From the NCBI GenBank assembly GCA_027858595.1, contig JAQICK010000102.1, positions 1 to 6,052 of the forward strand: 6,052 bases of DNA, given 5' to 3'. The stretch is from Melioribacteraceae bacterium. GTDB taxonomy: Bacteria > Bacteroidota > Ignavibacteria > Ignavibacteriales > Melioribacteraceae. Below are positions 1-5,934 of this stretch, one piece after another. Each line of letters opens with the position of its first letter. Position 1 is the first letter of the stretch. Under the pieces are notes generated by a model. The model saw only the letters and a list, made by a program, of their open reading frames with translations, was not told the origin of the DNA and did not search any database. Both the position numbers and the translations under genes were made by a program.

Positions 1-818
1 AGTCTATAGATTATTGCAGGAATACTAATTCCGAATTGTTTTTGAAAAACAATAAGTTCATTCAGAGTAATTTTATTTCTTTTTACGCCTATATCTTCTA
101 ATAATATTTCCTTTGGCAATAAAACGGCACCAGCGAATCTGTCGCAAATTTTTTCTTGTTCTTTGTCGGTGAATTTATTGTTTATGTTTAATAATAAATG
201 TCCTAATTCGTGAAATAGAGTAAATCGTTTACGCTCAATAACATAGTTTTTATTTACCACAATGGCGGGAAATTTATCGTTTACAAATACAGATAAACCA
301 TCAAAAGAATTATCGATACTTTCGTCAATTTCAACAATTTTAATTTCATTAGCTTCAAGTAAAGCTATAACATTGCTTATTGGGTCGTTTCCTATATTCC
401 ATTTAGTTCTTAATTGTATCGCTAAATCTTCAACATCTTCAATATTATTTACTTGATTACCCTCTAGTGGATTGGTAAACTCAGACTTAATAGATAAAAT
501 ATCTTCAATAAGAAGGTAGTTTTCCATACGATTCAAAATGTTAATTTTAATACTTTCAATTCTACTTTTGGTAGTTTTAGCTTTTTTGCGAAACTTAATA
601 TTTTCAAGTGAGACAGTAGCTGGATTAAAAAAATAATTAGGTTTTACTTTTAAAAGATTTGCCAGTGTAATTAAGTTTTTGCCATCGGGCATAGATTTTC
701 CGTTCTCGTATTTAGAAACCATTTGTTTGCTAATACCGAGATGTTCGGTGATTTGCTTAATGGTAATGCCTTGTTGAATGCGGGCAGCTTTAAGTCTATA
801 TGCAAATATTTCATTCAT
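1..818 (-). CDS. Xre-family HTH regulator fused to an ImmA/IrrE-type zinc metallopeptidase (3' end outside the window)
   Basis: The reading frame is open from an ATG at 818 to the left edge (272 codons seen, no stop). Residues about 6-60 form an Xre/Cro helix-turn-helix, with the recognition segment ISKQMVSKYENGKSMP. Residues 203-207 are HELGH, the HExxH zinc site of the ImmA/IrrE (COG2856, DUF955) peptidases, preceded by RFTLF. The following CDRFAGAVLLP stretch (225-235) is also typical of the family, and E222 is a candidate third zinc ligand. Known members cleave or inactivate repressors and regulators in phages, mobile elements and stress responses; here the DNA-binding and peptidase parts sit in one chain. 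The gene follows hsdS in the same direction after about 100 bases, a gap that holds palindromic DNA, so it may have its own autoregulated promoter as well as read-through from hsdMS. The family assignment is secure; a role in controlling the restriction system is inferred. The target is unknown. Confidence 0.95.
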   Translation of the reverse strand, partial: MNEIFAYRLKAARIQQGITIKQITEHLGISKQMVSKYENGKSMPDGKNLITLANLLKVKPNYFFNPATVSLENIKFRKKAKTTKSRIESIKINILNRMENYLLIEDILSIKSEFTNPLEGNQVNNIEDVEDLAIQLRTKWNIGNDPISNVIALLEANEIKIVEIDESIDNSFDGLSVFVNDKFPAIVVNKNYVIERKRFTLFHELGHLLLNINNKFTDKEQEKICDRFAGAVLLPKEILLEDIGVKRNKITLNELIVFQKQFGISIPAIIYR

Positions 819-834
819 GATAGTTATTCTTTTT

Positions 835-872
835 GGTTGACAATTGTGTTATAAATATAACGAAAGTCAACC
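835..872 (-). promoter_or_regulatory. Nested inverted repeats upstream of the Xre-ImmA gene, likely operator
   Basis: The outer arms GGTTGAC (835-841) and GTCAACC (866-872) are perfectly complementary. Inside them GTTATA (848-853) and TATAAC (856-861) form a second perfect inverted repeat with a two-base spacer. The two symmetry centres differ by only one base. The element lies 17-54 bases upstream of the ATG at 818, where an operator overlapping a promoter would sit. Xre proteins usually bind palindromes and often repress their own gene. Binding by this protein is inferred. No convincing -35/-10 or Bacteroidota TAnnTTTG box could be placed. Confidence 0.55.
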
Positions 873-918
873 GATGTAACAAGCAATGGTTTAGTTAGTC
901 TTTTCTTTTGTCTGTATT

Positions 919-2118
919 TTACACAAACATTTTTTGTAATAATCCTTTTTTCCAAGAATCTGTTTTTTCTATTTCTGATTGTACTGTATTTATTTTAGCA
1001 TCAAGTGACGAGAGAAAATTGGCTATTTTTGATTGTTCGGGTAGACATGGAATATTAAAAATAATTTTTAAAAAATCTGTTTTCTTTAATACCCTATTTC
1101 GACCAGCTCCACCAGGAGAAATAAGCACTAGATTATTCTTAAACTTACTTGAAGGATATAGATGGCGGAAAAAATCAATCAATAATTGTTTCTTATCATT
1201 CAAGTAAGTTGGGAAACGATGTGAAACAAGACCGTTCTCATCACTTTTTGTTACAATTGCAACAGCACCCTCCCATGCGAAAGTAATATTTACAACTAAG
1301 TCGTTCTCTTTTACGAAATACAGAGTATCCATTTTGATCTTTGAAGGGTCGCTTTCATGTTTTTGAAATGTTCCTTTAAAATGACTTCTGACACCAATTG
1401 CCTTATATAGGCCATTTGGTTTTGGAGTAGGTCTTAATTTCAAAGCAAAAATATCTCCCAACTTCTTTTCTTCCCAAGCGGGGAAATTGTTTCCATTATT
1501 GTCTTTGAAGCGGAGTTCTTGTGAAAAGAATTTTTGCATTATGCCTTTTTTATATTGTTCTAAAAGGCTTTTCTTCTTTTTTAGGGCTTGGAGTTTTTCG
1601 TCAACTGCTGTTAGGAAGCTGGCAATTTTTTGTTGTTCTAGGAGAGTTGGGAAACTAACAGTAATACTTGATAAATCAGTTGAGTTAATTGCAGGATAAC
1701 TTGTTCCTGTGCATTTATTGATTACTTTAGCTACAAATTTTTGATTGTGTAAATGTTGAAAAAGAAATTCCCCAATATTTTTTGTCCTTATTTGAGCGTA
1801 ACCCGTTGAAGCAACGTAATTTCCAATTCTGTTAAAGTAAAGATTGTTCATCTGGTAAGGTCTAACAATTTGAAACAGAATATCGCCTCTTTTCAAAAGT
1901 CTTTGTGCTCTACTAGGAGCTTCATTCTTTAGAATTAAACTTTCCTTCAATAAATTCCCATTTTCAACACTCTCTAAATCAATGTAGATAAATTCAGAGG
2001 GTAACTCACTATTTGGTGGGTTAATAACCGCCACTTCCCCCAATTTTTTTGTTTCCCATTCATCAGAAAATTCTAAAAATCTCAATTTGGGTATATTTTT
2101 GTTTTTTTTATCTGTCAT
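919..2118 (-). CDS. hsdS: Type I restriction-modification specificity subunit HsdS
   Basis: This is the 399-residue DNA-recognition subunit of a type I restriction-modification enzyme, which pairs with HsdM to direct adenine methylation of a bipartite site. The layout is classical and internally duplicated. Target-recognition domain 1 spans roughly residues 12-158 and is introduced by LRFLEFSDEWETKKLGEV. Conserved coiled-coil region 1 is about 159-198 (LLEQQKIASFLTAVDEKL onward). Domain 2 is about 202-358, introduced by LRF and FPAWEEKKLGDI. Conserved region 2 is about 359-398 (LPEQSKIANFLSSLDAKI onward). The two conserved regions are offset by 200 residues, each ending in KKG(I/L)(M/L)QK(F/M)F. 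Domain 1 contains GTSYPAINSTDLSSI and domain 2 NITFAWEGAVAI, both of the kind common in HsdS. Length is normal and the gene looks intact. It starts 8 bases past the hsdM stop, so the two are surely co-transcribed. The target sequence cannot be read from the protein by eye. Confidence 0.97.
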   Translation of the reverse strand: MTDKKNKNIPKLRFLEFSDEWETKKLGEVAVINPPNSELPSEFIYIDLESVENGNLLKESLILKNEAPSRAQRLLKRGDILFQIVRPYQMNNLYFNRIGNYVASTGYAQIRTKNIGEFLFQHLHNQKFVAKVINKCTGTSYPAINSTDLSSITVSFPTLLEQQKIASFLTAVDEKLQALKKKKSLLEQYKKGIMQKFFSQELRFKDNNGNNFPAWEEKKLGDIFALKLRPTPKPNGLYKAIGVRSHFKGTFQKHESDPSKIKMDTLYFVKENDLVVNITFAWEGAVAIVTKSDENGLVSHRFPTYLNDKKQLLIDFFRHLYPSSKFKNNLVLISPGGAGRNRVLKKTDFLKIIFNIPCLPEQSKIANFLSSLDAKINTVQSEIEKTDSWKKGLLQKMFV

Positions 2119-2125
2119 TTTTCAA

Positions 2126-3718
2126 TCAAAATGGAGTTGAAATATTAAGTTCTGCACAAAATTGAGCAATGGTTTTGTCTGTTGTCTTTATTGTTTCGTC
2201 AAGTGCTTTTAACTCTTTTGCAATTGCTTCAATATCAATTTCCGCTTCGGCTTCAAAAGTATCAACATATCTTGGTATGTTTAAGTTGTAATCGTTTTCC
2301 GCAATTTCTTGAAGCGTTGCTTTTTTGCTATACTTTTCTAAATCTGTTCTGTTGCGGAAAGTATCAATAATTTTATTTATGTGTTCATCGCGTAAAATGT
2401 TTTGCGTTTTAACTTTATCAAATTCATGGCTGGCATCGATAAACAAATTATCATCAGGGTTTTCGCGACATTTTTTGAAAACCATAATACAAGTAGGAAT
2501 ACTTGTTCCATAAAATATATTTGCAGGCAAGCCAATAACTGCATCTAAGAAGTTTTTATTTTCAATTAAATATTTACGGATGTGCTGTTCTGCACCACCA
2601 CGAAACAAAGCACCGTGGGGCAATACAATAGCCATAGAGCCATTTTCTGCTAAGTGGTGAACCATGTGTTGCACAAAAGCATAATCGGCTTTACTGCTTG
2701 GTGCAAGTTTACCATATTGACTAAAGCGGTCATCGCTAGTAAACAAAGGGTTTGCACTCCAATGAGCCGAGAAAGGAGGATTAGCAACAATGGCTTCAAA
2801 TTGTTGGTCGATGTGTTGAGGGCGTTCGAGAGTATCTTCTTGTTTAATATCGAACTTACGATAATGCACACCGTGAAGAATCATATTCATACGAGCAAGA
2901 TTGTAAGTTGTGCGGTTCATCTCTTGTCCGTAAAAATTATTTACTTCTTTTACTTCTTTAGCAACACGGAGCAACAAAGAACCAGATCCACACGTGGGAT
3001 CGTAAACAGATTTAAGTTTATGCTTACCAGTAGTAACAATTTTTGCTAGAATTTTAGAGATTTCTTGAGGAGTATAGAACTCACCCGCTTTTTTACCAGC
3101 ACCACTAGCAAACTGACCAATAAGATATTCGTAAGCATCGCCAAGAACATCTACTTCGGTGCTTTGTATTTTGAAATCAATTTTATCGAGGTGAGCGAGT
3201 ACTTTTGCAATAATTAGATTACGTGCTTCGGGAGTTTTGCCAAGCTTAGTGCTGTTAAGATCCATATCTTCAAAGAGATTATCAAAATCATCTTCGCTTT
3301 CAGTACCCATAGTGCTTAGCTGAATATTGATTAGGATTTTTTGTAAATCTTCGAGTATAAAATTGGTTTTGCTTTCGTCGTACAAATCGGCTTCTATGTT
3401 GTCGCCATTTCCACGCTTAGCAACTTCGGTAAAAAGTTCTTCGGGTTTAAGGAAATAGCCTAACTTTTCTAGAGCTTCTTCCTTGATGGCTTCTAAAAAA
3501 TCTTTTGAATTATCGATTTTTAATGTAATTTCACGAAATTTAATATTGTCTTGTATTAAAATTTCATTTGCGAAGATTTCCATTTTTTCGCTTAAGTATT
3601 TGTAGAAAACAAATCCTAAAATGTAATCGCGGAATTCATCCGCATTCATTTTTCCTCTAAGGGTGTTTGCAATATTCCAAAGCTGTTGTTCTAGGATGCG
3701 TTTTTGGTCTTCACTCAT
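2126..3718 (-). CDS. hsdM: Type I restriction-modification DNA N6-adenine methyltransferase subunit HsdM
   Basis: This is the 530-residue modification subunit, which transfers a methyl group from S-adenosylmethionine to N6 of adenine at the site chosen by HsdS. The N-terminal HsdM helical domain is plain (residues 12-45, from QLWNIANTLRGKM to YILGFVFYKYLSEK). The catalytic domain begins with GKKAGEFYTPQEIS (about 208-221). It carries the AdoMet-binding motif DPTCGSG (240-246), the catalytic NPPF (313-316), and the later LPANIFYGTSIPTCIMVFKK segment (about 397-416) typical of HsdM. Length is normal and no disruption is seen. The chosen ATG puts the usual MSEDQKRILEQQLW-type N-terminus at the front. 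No strong Shine-Dalgarno precedes it, only A/T-rich sequence. It is the first gene of a leftward operon with hsdS 7 bases downstream. HsdR, needed for cleavage, is not in this window, so whether the system restricts or only methylates cannot be told here. Confidence 0.98.
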   Translation of the reverse strand: MSEDQKRILEQQLWNIANTLRGKMNADEFRDYILGFVFYKYLSEKMEIFANEILIQDNIKFREITLKIDNSKDFLEAIKEEALEKLGYFLKPEELFTEVAKRGNGDNIEADLYDESKTNFILEDLQKILINIQLSTMGTESEDDFDNLFEDMDLNSTKLGKTPEARNLIIAKVLAHLDKIDFKIQSTEVDVLGDAYEYLIGQFASGAGKKAGEFYTPQEISKILAKIVTTGKHKLKSVYDPTCGSGSLLLRVAKEVKEVNNFYGQEMNRTTYNLARMNMILHGVHYRKFDIKQEDTLERPQHIDQQFEAIVANPPFSAHWSANPLFTSDDRFSQYGKLAPSSKADYAFVQHMVHHLAENGSMAIVLPHGALFRGGAEQHIRKYLIENKNFLDAVIGLPANIFYGTSIPTCIMVFKKCRENPDDNLFIDASHEFDKVKTQNILRDEHINKIIDTFRNRTDLEKYSKKATLQEIAENDYNLNIPRYVDTFEAEAEIDIEAIAKELKALDETIKTTDKTIAQFCAELNISTPF

Positions 3719-3875
3719 TTATTTATATTCTCATAAATTTTTTAGTTATAAGTTTTAATTTTGTCTGTGTATGCAGAAAGTATAAAATTGTTTATCATCA
3801 AGCTACTATAGGGTTTTGTAATGAAAGCCCGTGTTTAACAAATTTAAAATAAGCACGTTAAATTATCCCTTTGTT

Positions 3876-3887
3876 TATAACGAAAGT
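3876..3887 (-). promoter_or_regulatory. 12-base word shared with the Xre-ImmA operator region
   Basis: The word ACTTTCGTTATA (minus strand) occurs here, 158 bases before the hsdM start, and again at 856-867 inside the palindromic element upstream of the Xre-ImmA gene, in the same orientation relative to the leftward genes. Here it is preceded by TGTA, giving TAAC-TTTC-GTTA, a short inverted repeat around TTTC. A shared word in the only two sizeable leftward upstream regions suggests a common binding protein. It could also be chance in AT-rich DNA, and its distance from the gene differs (38 versus 158 bases). Confidence 0.35.
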
Positions 3888-3959
3888 TACATTTTTAGGG
3901 AGTAAGAAACAAAAGCAATTGGATAAAATTAGTTGTGGAGAACGATTAGGGTGCTTGTG

Positions 3960-3985
3960 ATTAATAAGGAATAAATTTTATTAAT
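3960..3985. repeat. 8-bp perfect inverted repeat, AT-only
   Basis: ATTAATAA (3960-3967) and TTATTAAT (3978-3985) are complementary with a 10-base spacer. All paired bases are A or T, so it would be a weak hairpin, and such repeats arise easily by chance in this composition. It lies between the two divergent gene sets and could be an operator for either side. Function not shown. Confidence 0.25.
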
Positions 3986-4032
3986 AAAAATATTTATTAT
4001 TTTTCGTTTTTAAGAAAAAGTTTGGGGCTGTT

Positions 4033-4134
4033 GTGGGAGAAAATTTAATTAAAGTTGATACTAGAATTGAAGATTTTGACAAACAGAGTTGTTTGAAGGG
4101 CTTTAGTATGATTGATAAGCTGAGGGGAAGCTGA
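4033..4134 (+). CDS. Possible 33-codon upstream peptide (leader) ending just before the 4137 gene
   Basis: A GTG at 4033 opens a 33-codon frame ending in TGA at 4132-4134, two bases before the ATG at 4137. The peptide (VGENLIKVDTRIEDFD at its start, MIDKLRGS at its end) has a normal amino-acid mix, and the frame is open back to 3988. The purine stretch GAGGGGAAG (4122-4130), which serves the 4137 start, lies inside its last codons. This arrangement would allow translational coupling. Against it, GTG is its only good start, a ribosome site for it is doubtful (GGGG at 4024-4027), and the length is within chance. It may instead be the tail of a truncated gene. Confidence 0.25.
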   Translation: MGENLIKVDTRIEDFDKQSCLKGFSMIDKLRGS

Positions 4135-4136
4135 TA

Positions 4137-4529
4137 ATGGAAAATGACGCAACTAAAGAACTTAAGTTAAGTTATGAGGAGTATTTATTTAGGGGATTGC
4201 CTATATATGATGAAATGACGAAATTGCAAAAAATAGAAAATACAGAAGAAAAGATATTTGTTTTAAGGAGGTGTAAAGAAACACTTGAAAAATGGAAAGT
4301 GAAAGAATTGTTCTTCCCAAAGGAAGAATTGACGAAGGAATCTCTAAATGCTTTAGGAGAAGTTGAAAAGTTACATTATAAGAGCATGATAGAGAAAAGA
4401 CAAAGTGCACTAGAAAGGATAAATCATTCATTGGCAATACTGGAAAATGAAATTGGAATGAAAAGAAACCTCGACATAAAATATTTTCATTGCTACAGAT
4501 TTACAAAAAAACCATCAATAAATTCTTAG
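4137..4529 (+). CDS. Hypothetical charged helical protein, 130 codons; possibly the 5' part of a frameshifted longer gene
   Basis: No family was recognised. The start is supported by GAGGGGAAG at 4122-4130, seven bases upstream, and an in-frame stop at 4116 excludes a longer N-terminus. The protein is rich in Lys, Glu and Leu and predicted mostly helical, probably coiled coil over residues about 70-110 (EVEKLHYKSMIEKRQSALER and onward). There is no signal peptide or membrane segment. The end looks unnatural: after DIKYFHCYRFTKK the frame stops within five residues, while the -1 frame stays open and continues with helical sequence. The switch point is a run of seven A (4505-4511) phased as A_AAA_AAA. 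The stand-alone 130-residue protein is possible, but it may be the N-terminal third of a product reaching 5523. A distant likeness to RteC-type Bacteroidota regulators (YFHCYR segment) crossed my mind but is too weak to use. Confidence 0.6.
   Translation: MENDATKELKLSYEEYLFRGLPIYDEMTKLQKIENTEEKIFVLRRCKETLEKWKVKELFFPKEELTKESLNALGEVEKLHYKSMIEKRQSALERINHSLAILENEIGMKRNLDIKYFHCYRFTKKPSINS
4505..4511 (+). other. A7 slippery heptamer, correctly phased for a -1 shift
   Basis: In the 4137 frame the codons are ACA AAA AAA CCA, so the seven A form A_AAA_AAA, a recognised type of bacterial -1 slippery sequence. A -1 shift here enters the bridging frame and avoids the stop at 4527-4529. No downstream hairpin or upstream Shine-Dalgarno-like stimulator is apparent, so an indel or base-calling error in the run explains it equally well. 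Confidence 0.4.
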
Positions 4530-4548
4530 ATGATATTAAAGACTATAA

Positions 4549-5523
4549 ATGGAAAATAAAGTATCTGCAATATTTAATAAAAGAAAGTGGAAATTTTATT
4601 GTGGATTTGGAATCACCAACAGAAAAAAAAGATTTGGCTTTGTAATTGACAATATGCCAGGAAGTAAAGGAGAAGAATACAAGTATTTTATTAGTCAAAA
4701 TGTTCCATTTATACATGAATTATTTGGCGATGGAAGTTCTGAGGGTGAAAAAGAATGTAGAAAAACATTGGCAAAGACAAAAAAAGAAAAAATTAATGAA
4801 TTAACCCGCTATATGAAAAAATGGGAAAATGATATAAAATATTATAGAACCTTAGATGCTGAAATAAACAATGATGTGGTAACGAATACTATGACAGAAT
4901 TAACAAATTTCCGAGAGGAGTATTTTAAAAGGTTAATATTTGTTATTAAGACACAGTTAAAGGAAGTAGCAAACAAAGAAAAAGTGCATTGCAGTTTGGT
5001 TGCAATAATAGCAGACGATATAAATCCAGAAGTTGTAACAGTGCAACTTGGTTTCACAATATTACTATTGAAATTAAAGCAAGAAAAGGAGGCAAGGCTT
5101 TATATAGACAAAGAAGTATATGTAGAATTTAATGAAGGTGTATTATTAAAGTGTTATGAACAATTGGCTTTAATGGGTAACGATTCGAAAGGACAAGAAT
5201 ATTTAGGAGAGAATAAATCAGAGGGGATAAAAAGTGTTATAGAAAATAAGACAAAAGAGAAAGAGACTAAACATGAAGATGGCAAAATAAGTATTACTGC
5301 CGAGAGGGAAAACAGAGAGTTAGAAAATTCACATTTAAAGATAAAGCATCTATCCAGAACAATTAGAACCTTGAAACAAGGTTTAACAGAAAACGAGTTA
5401 TTCAAAATATTACAAGAAACCCGCAAAAAAAACGGAAATCCTAATTATTCAGCTATTGGAAGAATAATTGGATGTACAAATCATACCGCAAAAGCAAAGT
5501 GTAAATACTTCAATCTAAAATGA
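4549..5523 (+). CDS. Hypothetical protein with C-terminal helix-turn-helix-like segment, 324 codons
   Basis: No family was recognised. The protein is hydrophilic and mainly helical, with no signal peptide. A moderately hydrophobic helical stretch lies about residues 145-185 (VHCSLVAIIADD, QLGFTILLLKLK), then a very charged linker at about 215-260. The last 45 residues end in YSAIGRIIG (300-308) CTNHTAKAKCKYF (309-321), which has the shape of a helix-turn-helix, so DNA binding is plausible. The ATG at 4549 is preceded directly by an in-frame stop and has no Shine-Dalgarno sequence, unlike the other rightward genes. This weak start, together with the open bridging frame before it, suggests the true product may begin at 4137. 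Isoleucine ATA and arginine AGA are frequent, unlike the leftward genes where ATT is commoner, hinting at a different origin or a strand effect. Confidence 0.7.
   Translation: MENKVSAIFNKRKWKFYCGFGITNRKKRFGFVIDNMPGSKGEEYKYFISQNVPFIHELFGDGSSEGEKECRKTLAKTKKEKINELTRYMKKWENDIKYYRTLDAEINNDVVTNTMTELTNFREEYFKRLIFVIKTQLKEVANKEKVHCSLVAIIADDINPEVVTVQLGFTILLLKLKQEKEARLYIDKEVYVEFNEGVLLKCYEQLALMGNDSKGQEYLGENKSEGIKSVIENKTKEKETKHEDGKISITAERENRELENSHLKIKHLSRTIRTLKQGLTENELFKILQETRKKNGNPNYSAIGRIIGCTNHTAKAKCKYFNLK
4623..4630 (+). other. A8 run containing an A_AAA_AAA heptamer phased for a -1 shift
   Basis: In the bridging frame the codons are GAA AAA AAA GAT, so 4624-4630 is A_AAA_AAA. A -1 shift here moves translation into the 4549 frame (next codon AGA at 4630, giving RFGFVIDNMPGS) and avoids the TAA at 4643. 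A run of eight A is also a candidate for transcriptional slippage or for a homopolymer length error. Confidence 0.4.
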
Positions 5524-5548
5524 AAATGGAAGACATTTCCATTTTCAT
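5520..5548 (+). terminator. 12-bp perfect hairpin overlapping the stop of the 4549 gene
   Basis: ATGAAAATGGAA (5520-5531) pairs perfectly with TTCCATTTTCAT (5537-5548) around a five-base loop GACAT. The stop codon TGA (5521-5523) lies in the left arm. Position suits a transcription or mRNA 3'-end hairpin, but the stem is A/T-rich and ATTTCC, not a run of T, follows. It may instead be a paired protein-binding site, since more copies of the same motif follow at once. Confidence 0.4.
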
Positions 5549-5587
5549 ATTTCCAAAAACGTTCTAAAAATGGAAAATGGAAATGGC
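5526..5587. repeat. Cluster of TGGAA motifs in both orientations
   Basis: TGGAA occurs on the plus strand at 5527-5531, 5571-5575 and 5578-5582, and on the minus strand (as TTCCA) at 5537-5541 and 5551-5555. The copies 5571-5585 read TGGAAAATGGAAATG. Five copies in about 56 bases is far denser than elsewhere in non-coding parts of the window. Such clusters can be operators, origin iterons or recombination sites; nothing here decides which. Confidence 0.45.
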
Positions 5588-5662
5588 ATCATTTTATCCT
5601 ATGTGATAATATAAAATGTTATTTGCGATTATTATATAAAACTGTGGATACAGTTCTAAAAA
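5561..5662 (+). repeat. 10-base direct repeat GTTCTAAAAA
   Basis: The word GTTCTAAAAA is present at 5561-5570 and again at 5653-5662, 92 bases apart, both in the gap between the 4549 and 5711 genes. The space between is AT-rich with no gene. The second copy overlaps a small hairpin. It may be a binding site or a chance match; an insertion between the copies is not evident. Confidence 0.3.
5640..5655. promoter_or_regulatory. 6-bp inverted repeat upstream of the 5711 gene
   Basis: AACTGT (5640-5645) and ACAGTT (5650-5655) are complementary around GGAT. The element lies 55-70 bases before the ATG at 5711, suitable for an operator, and is followed by CTAAAAAAA. It is too short to call a terminator on either strand. 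Confidence 0.25.
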
Positions 5663-5710
5663 AATAATCTGAAAGCATTGATTTTATAATTGTTATCATG
5701 AGGTGTAATT

Positions 5711-5914
5711 ATGTGCAACAGATTAGTTTCAAAAAATCCAAACATAGTAGATCCAGATGTATACTTAAGTCTTTTAACACCACCCCTTTTCAAATTAACA
5801 AATCACAGAAAAATCCCTTGTTCTAAATATAGCGGAAGATTGATACTCTTTTTTGAAGATGTGTTTTGTTTTAGTGAAGTACCCCCTATCGATGAAGATG
5901 TTGAACCTCCGTAA
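5711..5914 (+). CDS. Small hypothetical protein, 67 codons
   Basis: No family was recognised. The start has the best Shine-Dalgarno sequence in the window, GAGGTG at 5700-5705, five bases before the ATG, which is the main evidence that it is translated. The peptide has three cysteines (2, 37 and 53), a basic middle (NHRKIPCSKYSGR), a short hydrophobic patch (LILFF) and an acidic proline-rich tail (EVPPIDEDVEPP). It has no clear signal peptide and too short a hydrophobic patch for a membrane span. Nearly identical 13-base words flank the gene (5700-5712 and 5920-5932). It lies in the same direction as its neighbours with gaps of 187 and 70 bases, so it may have its own promoter. It could be a small regulator or inhibitor, but nothing in it says so. 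Confidence 0.5.
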   Translation: MCNRLVSKNPNIVDPDVYLSLLTPPLFKLTNHRKIPCSKYSGRLILFFEDVFCFSEVPPIDEDVEPP

Positions 5915-5934
5915 AAAAAGAGATGTAATTATAA

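Larger units (their letters stand above)
3719..4136. other. Divergent intergenic region between hsdM and the rightward genes
   Basis: This AT-rich stretch of 418 bases separates leftward hsdM from the rightward block, so it should hold both sets of promoters. Visible elements are a 12-base word shared with the Xre-ImmA upstream region (3876-3887), an AT-only inverted repeat (3960-3985), and a short open frame just before the 4137 gene (4033-4134). No tRNA, rRNA or known riboswitch structure was recognised. No consensus promoter box could be assigned with confidence on either strand. Confidence 0.6.
4451..4645 (+). other. Open bridging reading frame linking the 4137 and 4549 genes
   Basis: This frame is -1 relative to the 4137 gene and +1 relative to the 4549 gene. 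It is open from 4451 to TAA at 4643-4645. Its part from 4511 reads as ordinary helical protein (TINKFLDDIKDYKWKIKYLQ, then YLIKESGNFI and ESPTEKK), with no credible ATG of its own. Entering from the 4137 frame at the A7 run (4505-4511) and leaving at the A8 run (4623-4630), both by -1 shifts, gives 125 + 40 + 297 = about 462 residues. Codon-pattern counts by eye do not clearly favour this frame over the overlapping start of the 4549 frame, so this is a hypothesis. Confidence 0.4.

Noticed and set aside
262..456. Plus-strand open frame of 64 codons
   Set aside because: It lies opposite the Xre-ImmA gene, whose domains are clearly conserved on the minus strand.
908..1207. Plus-strand open frame of 99 codons
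   Set aside because: It is antisense to the C-terminal part of hsdS and shows no recognisable protein features.
985..1660. Repeats within hsdS as an inversion or shuffling site
   Set aside because: The two conserved regions match well as protein but poorly as DNA, and no second hsdS or recombinase is visible in the window.
2654..3049. Plus-strand open frame of 131 codons
   Set aside because: It is antisense to the catalytic core of hsdM; the length is explained by the constrained codons opposite it.
3742..3798. Minus-strand 18-residue open frame upstream of hsdM (MINNFILSAYTDKIKTYN)
   Set aside because: Too short to support, with no ribosome binding site; such frames are common in AT-rich gaps.
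3719..4136. tRNA, riboswitch or CRISPR in the divergent region
   Set aside because: No cloverleaf, no regularly spaced repeats and no known aptamer pattern was found on reading both strands.
5561..5662. GTTCTAAAAA pair as attachment sites of a mobile element
   Set aside because: Only 92 bases apart, with no integrase, transposase or gene between them.
5698..5826. Alternative ATG at 5698 opening a different frame of about 42 codons
   Set aside because: The strong GAGGTG site lies downstream of that ATG and is spaced correctly for the 5711 start.
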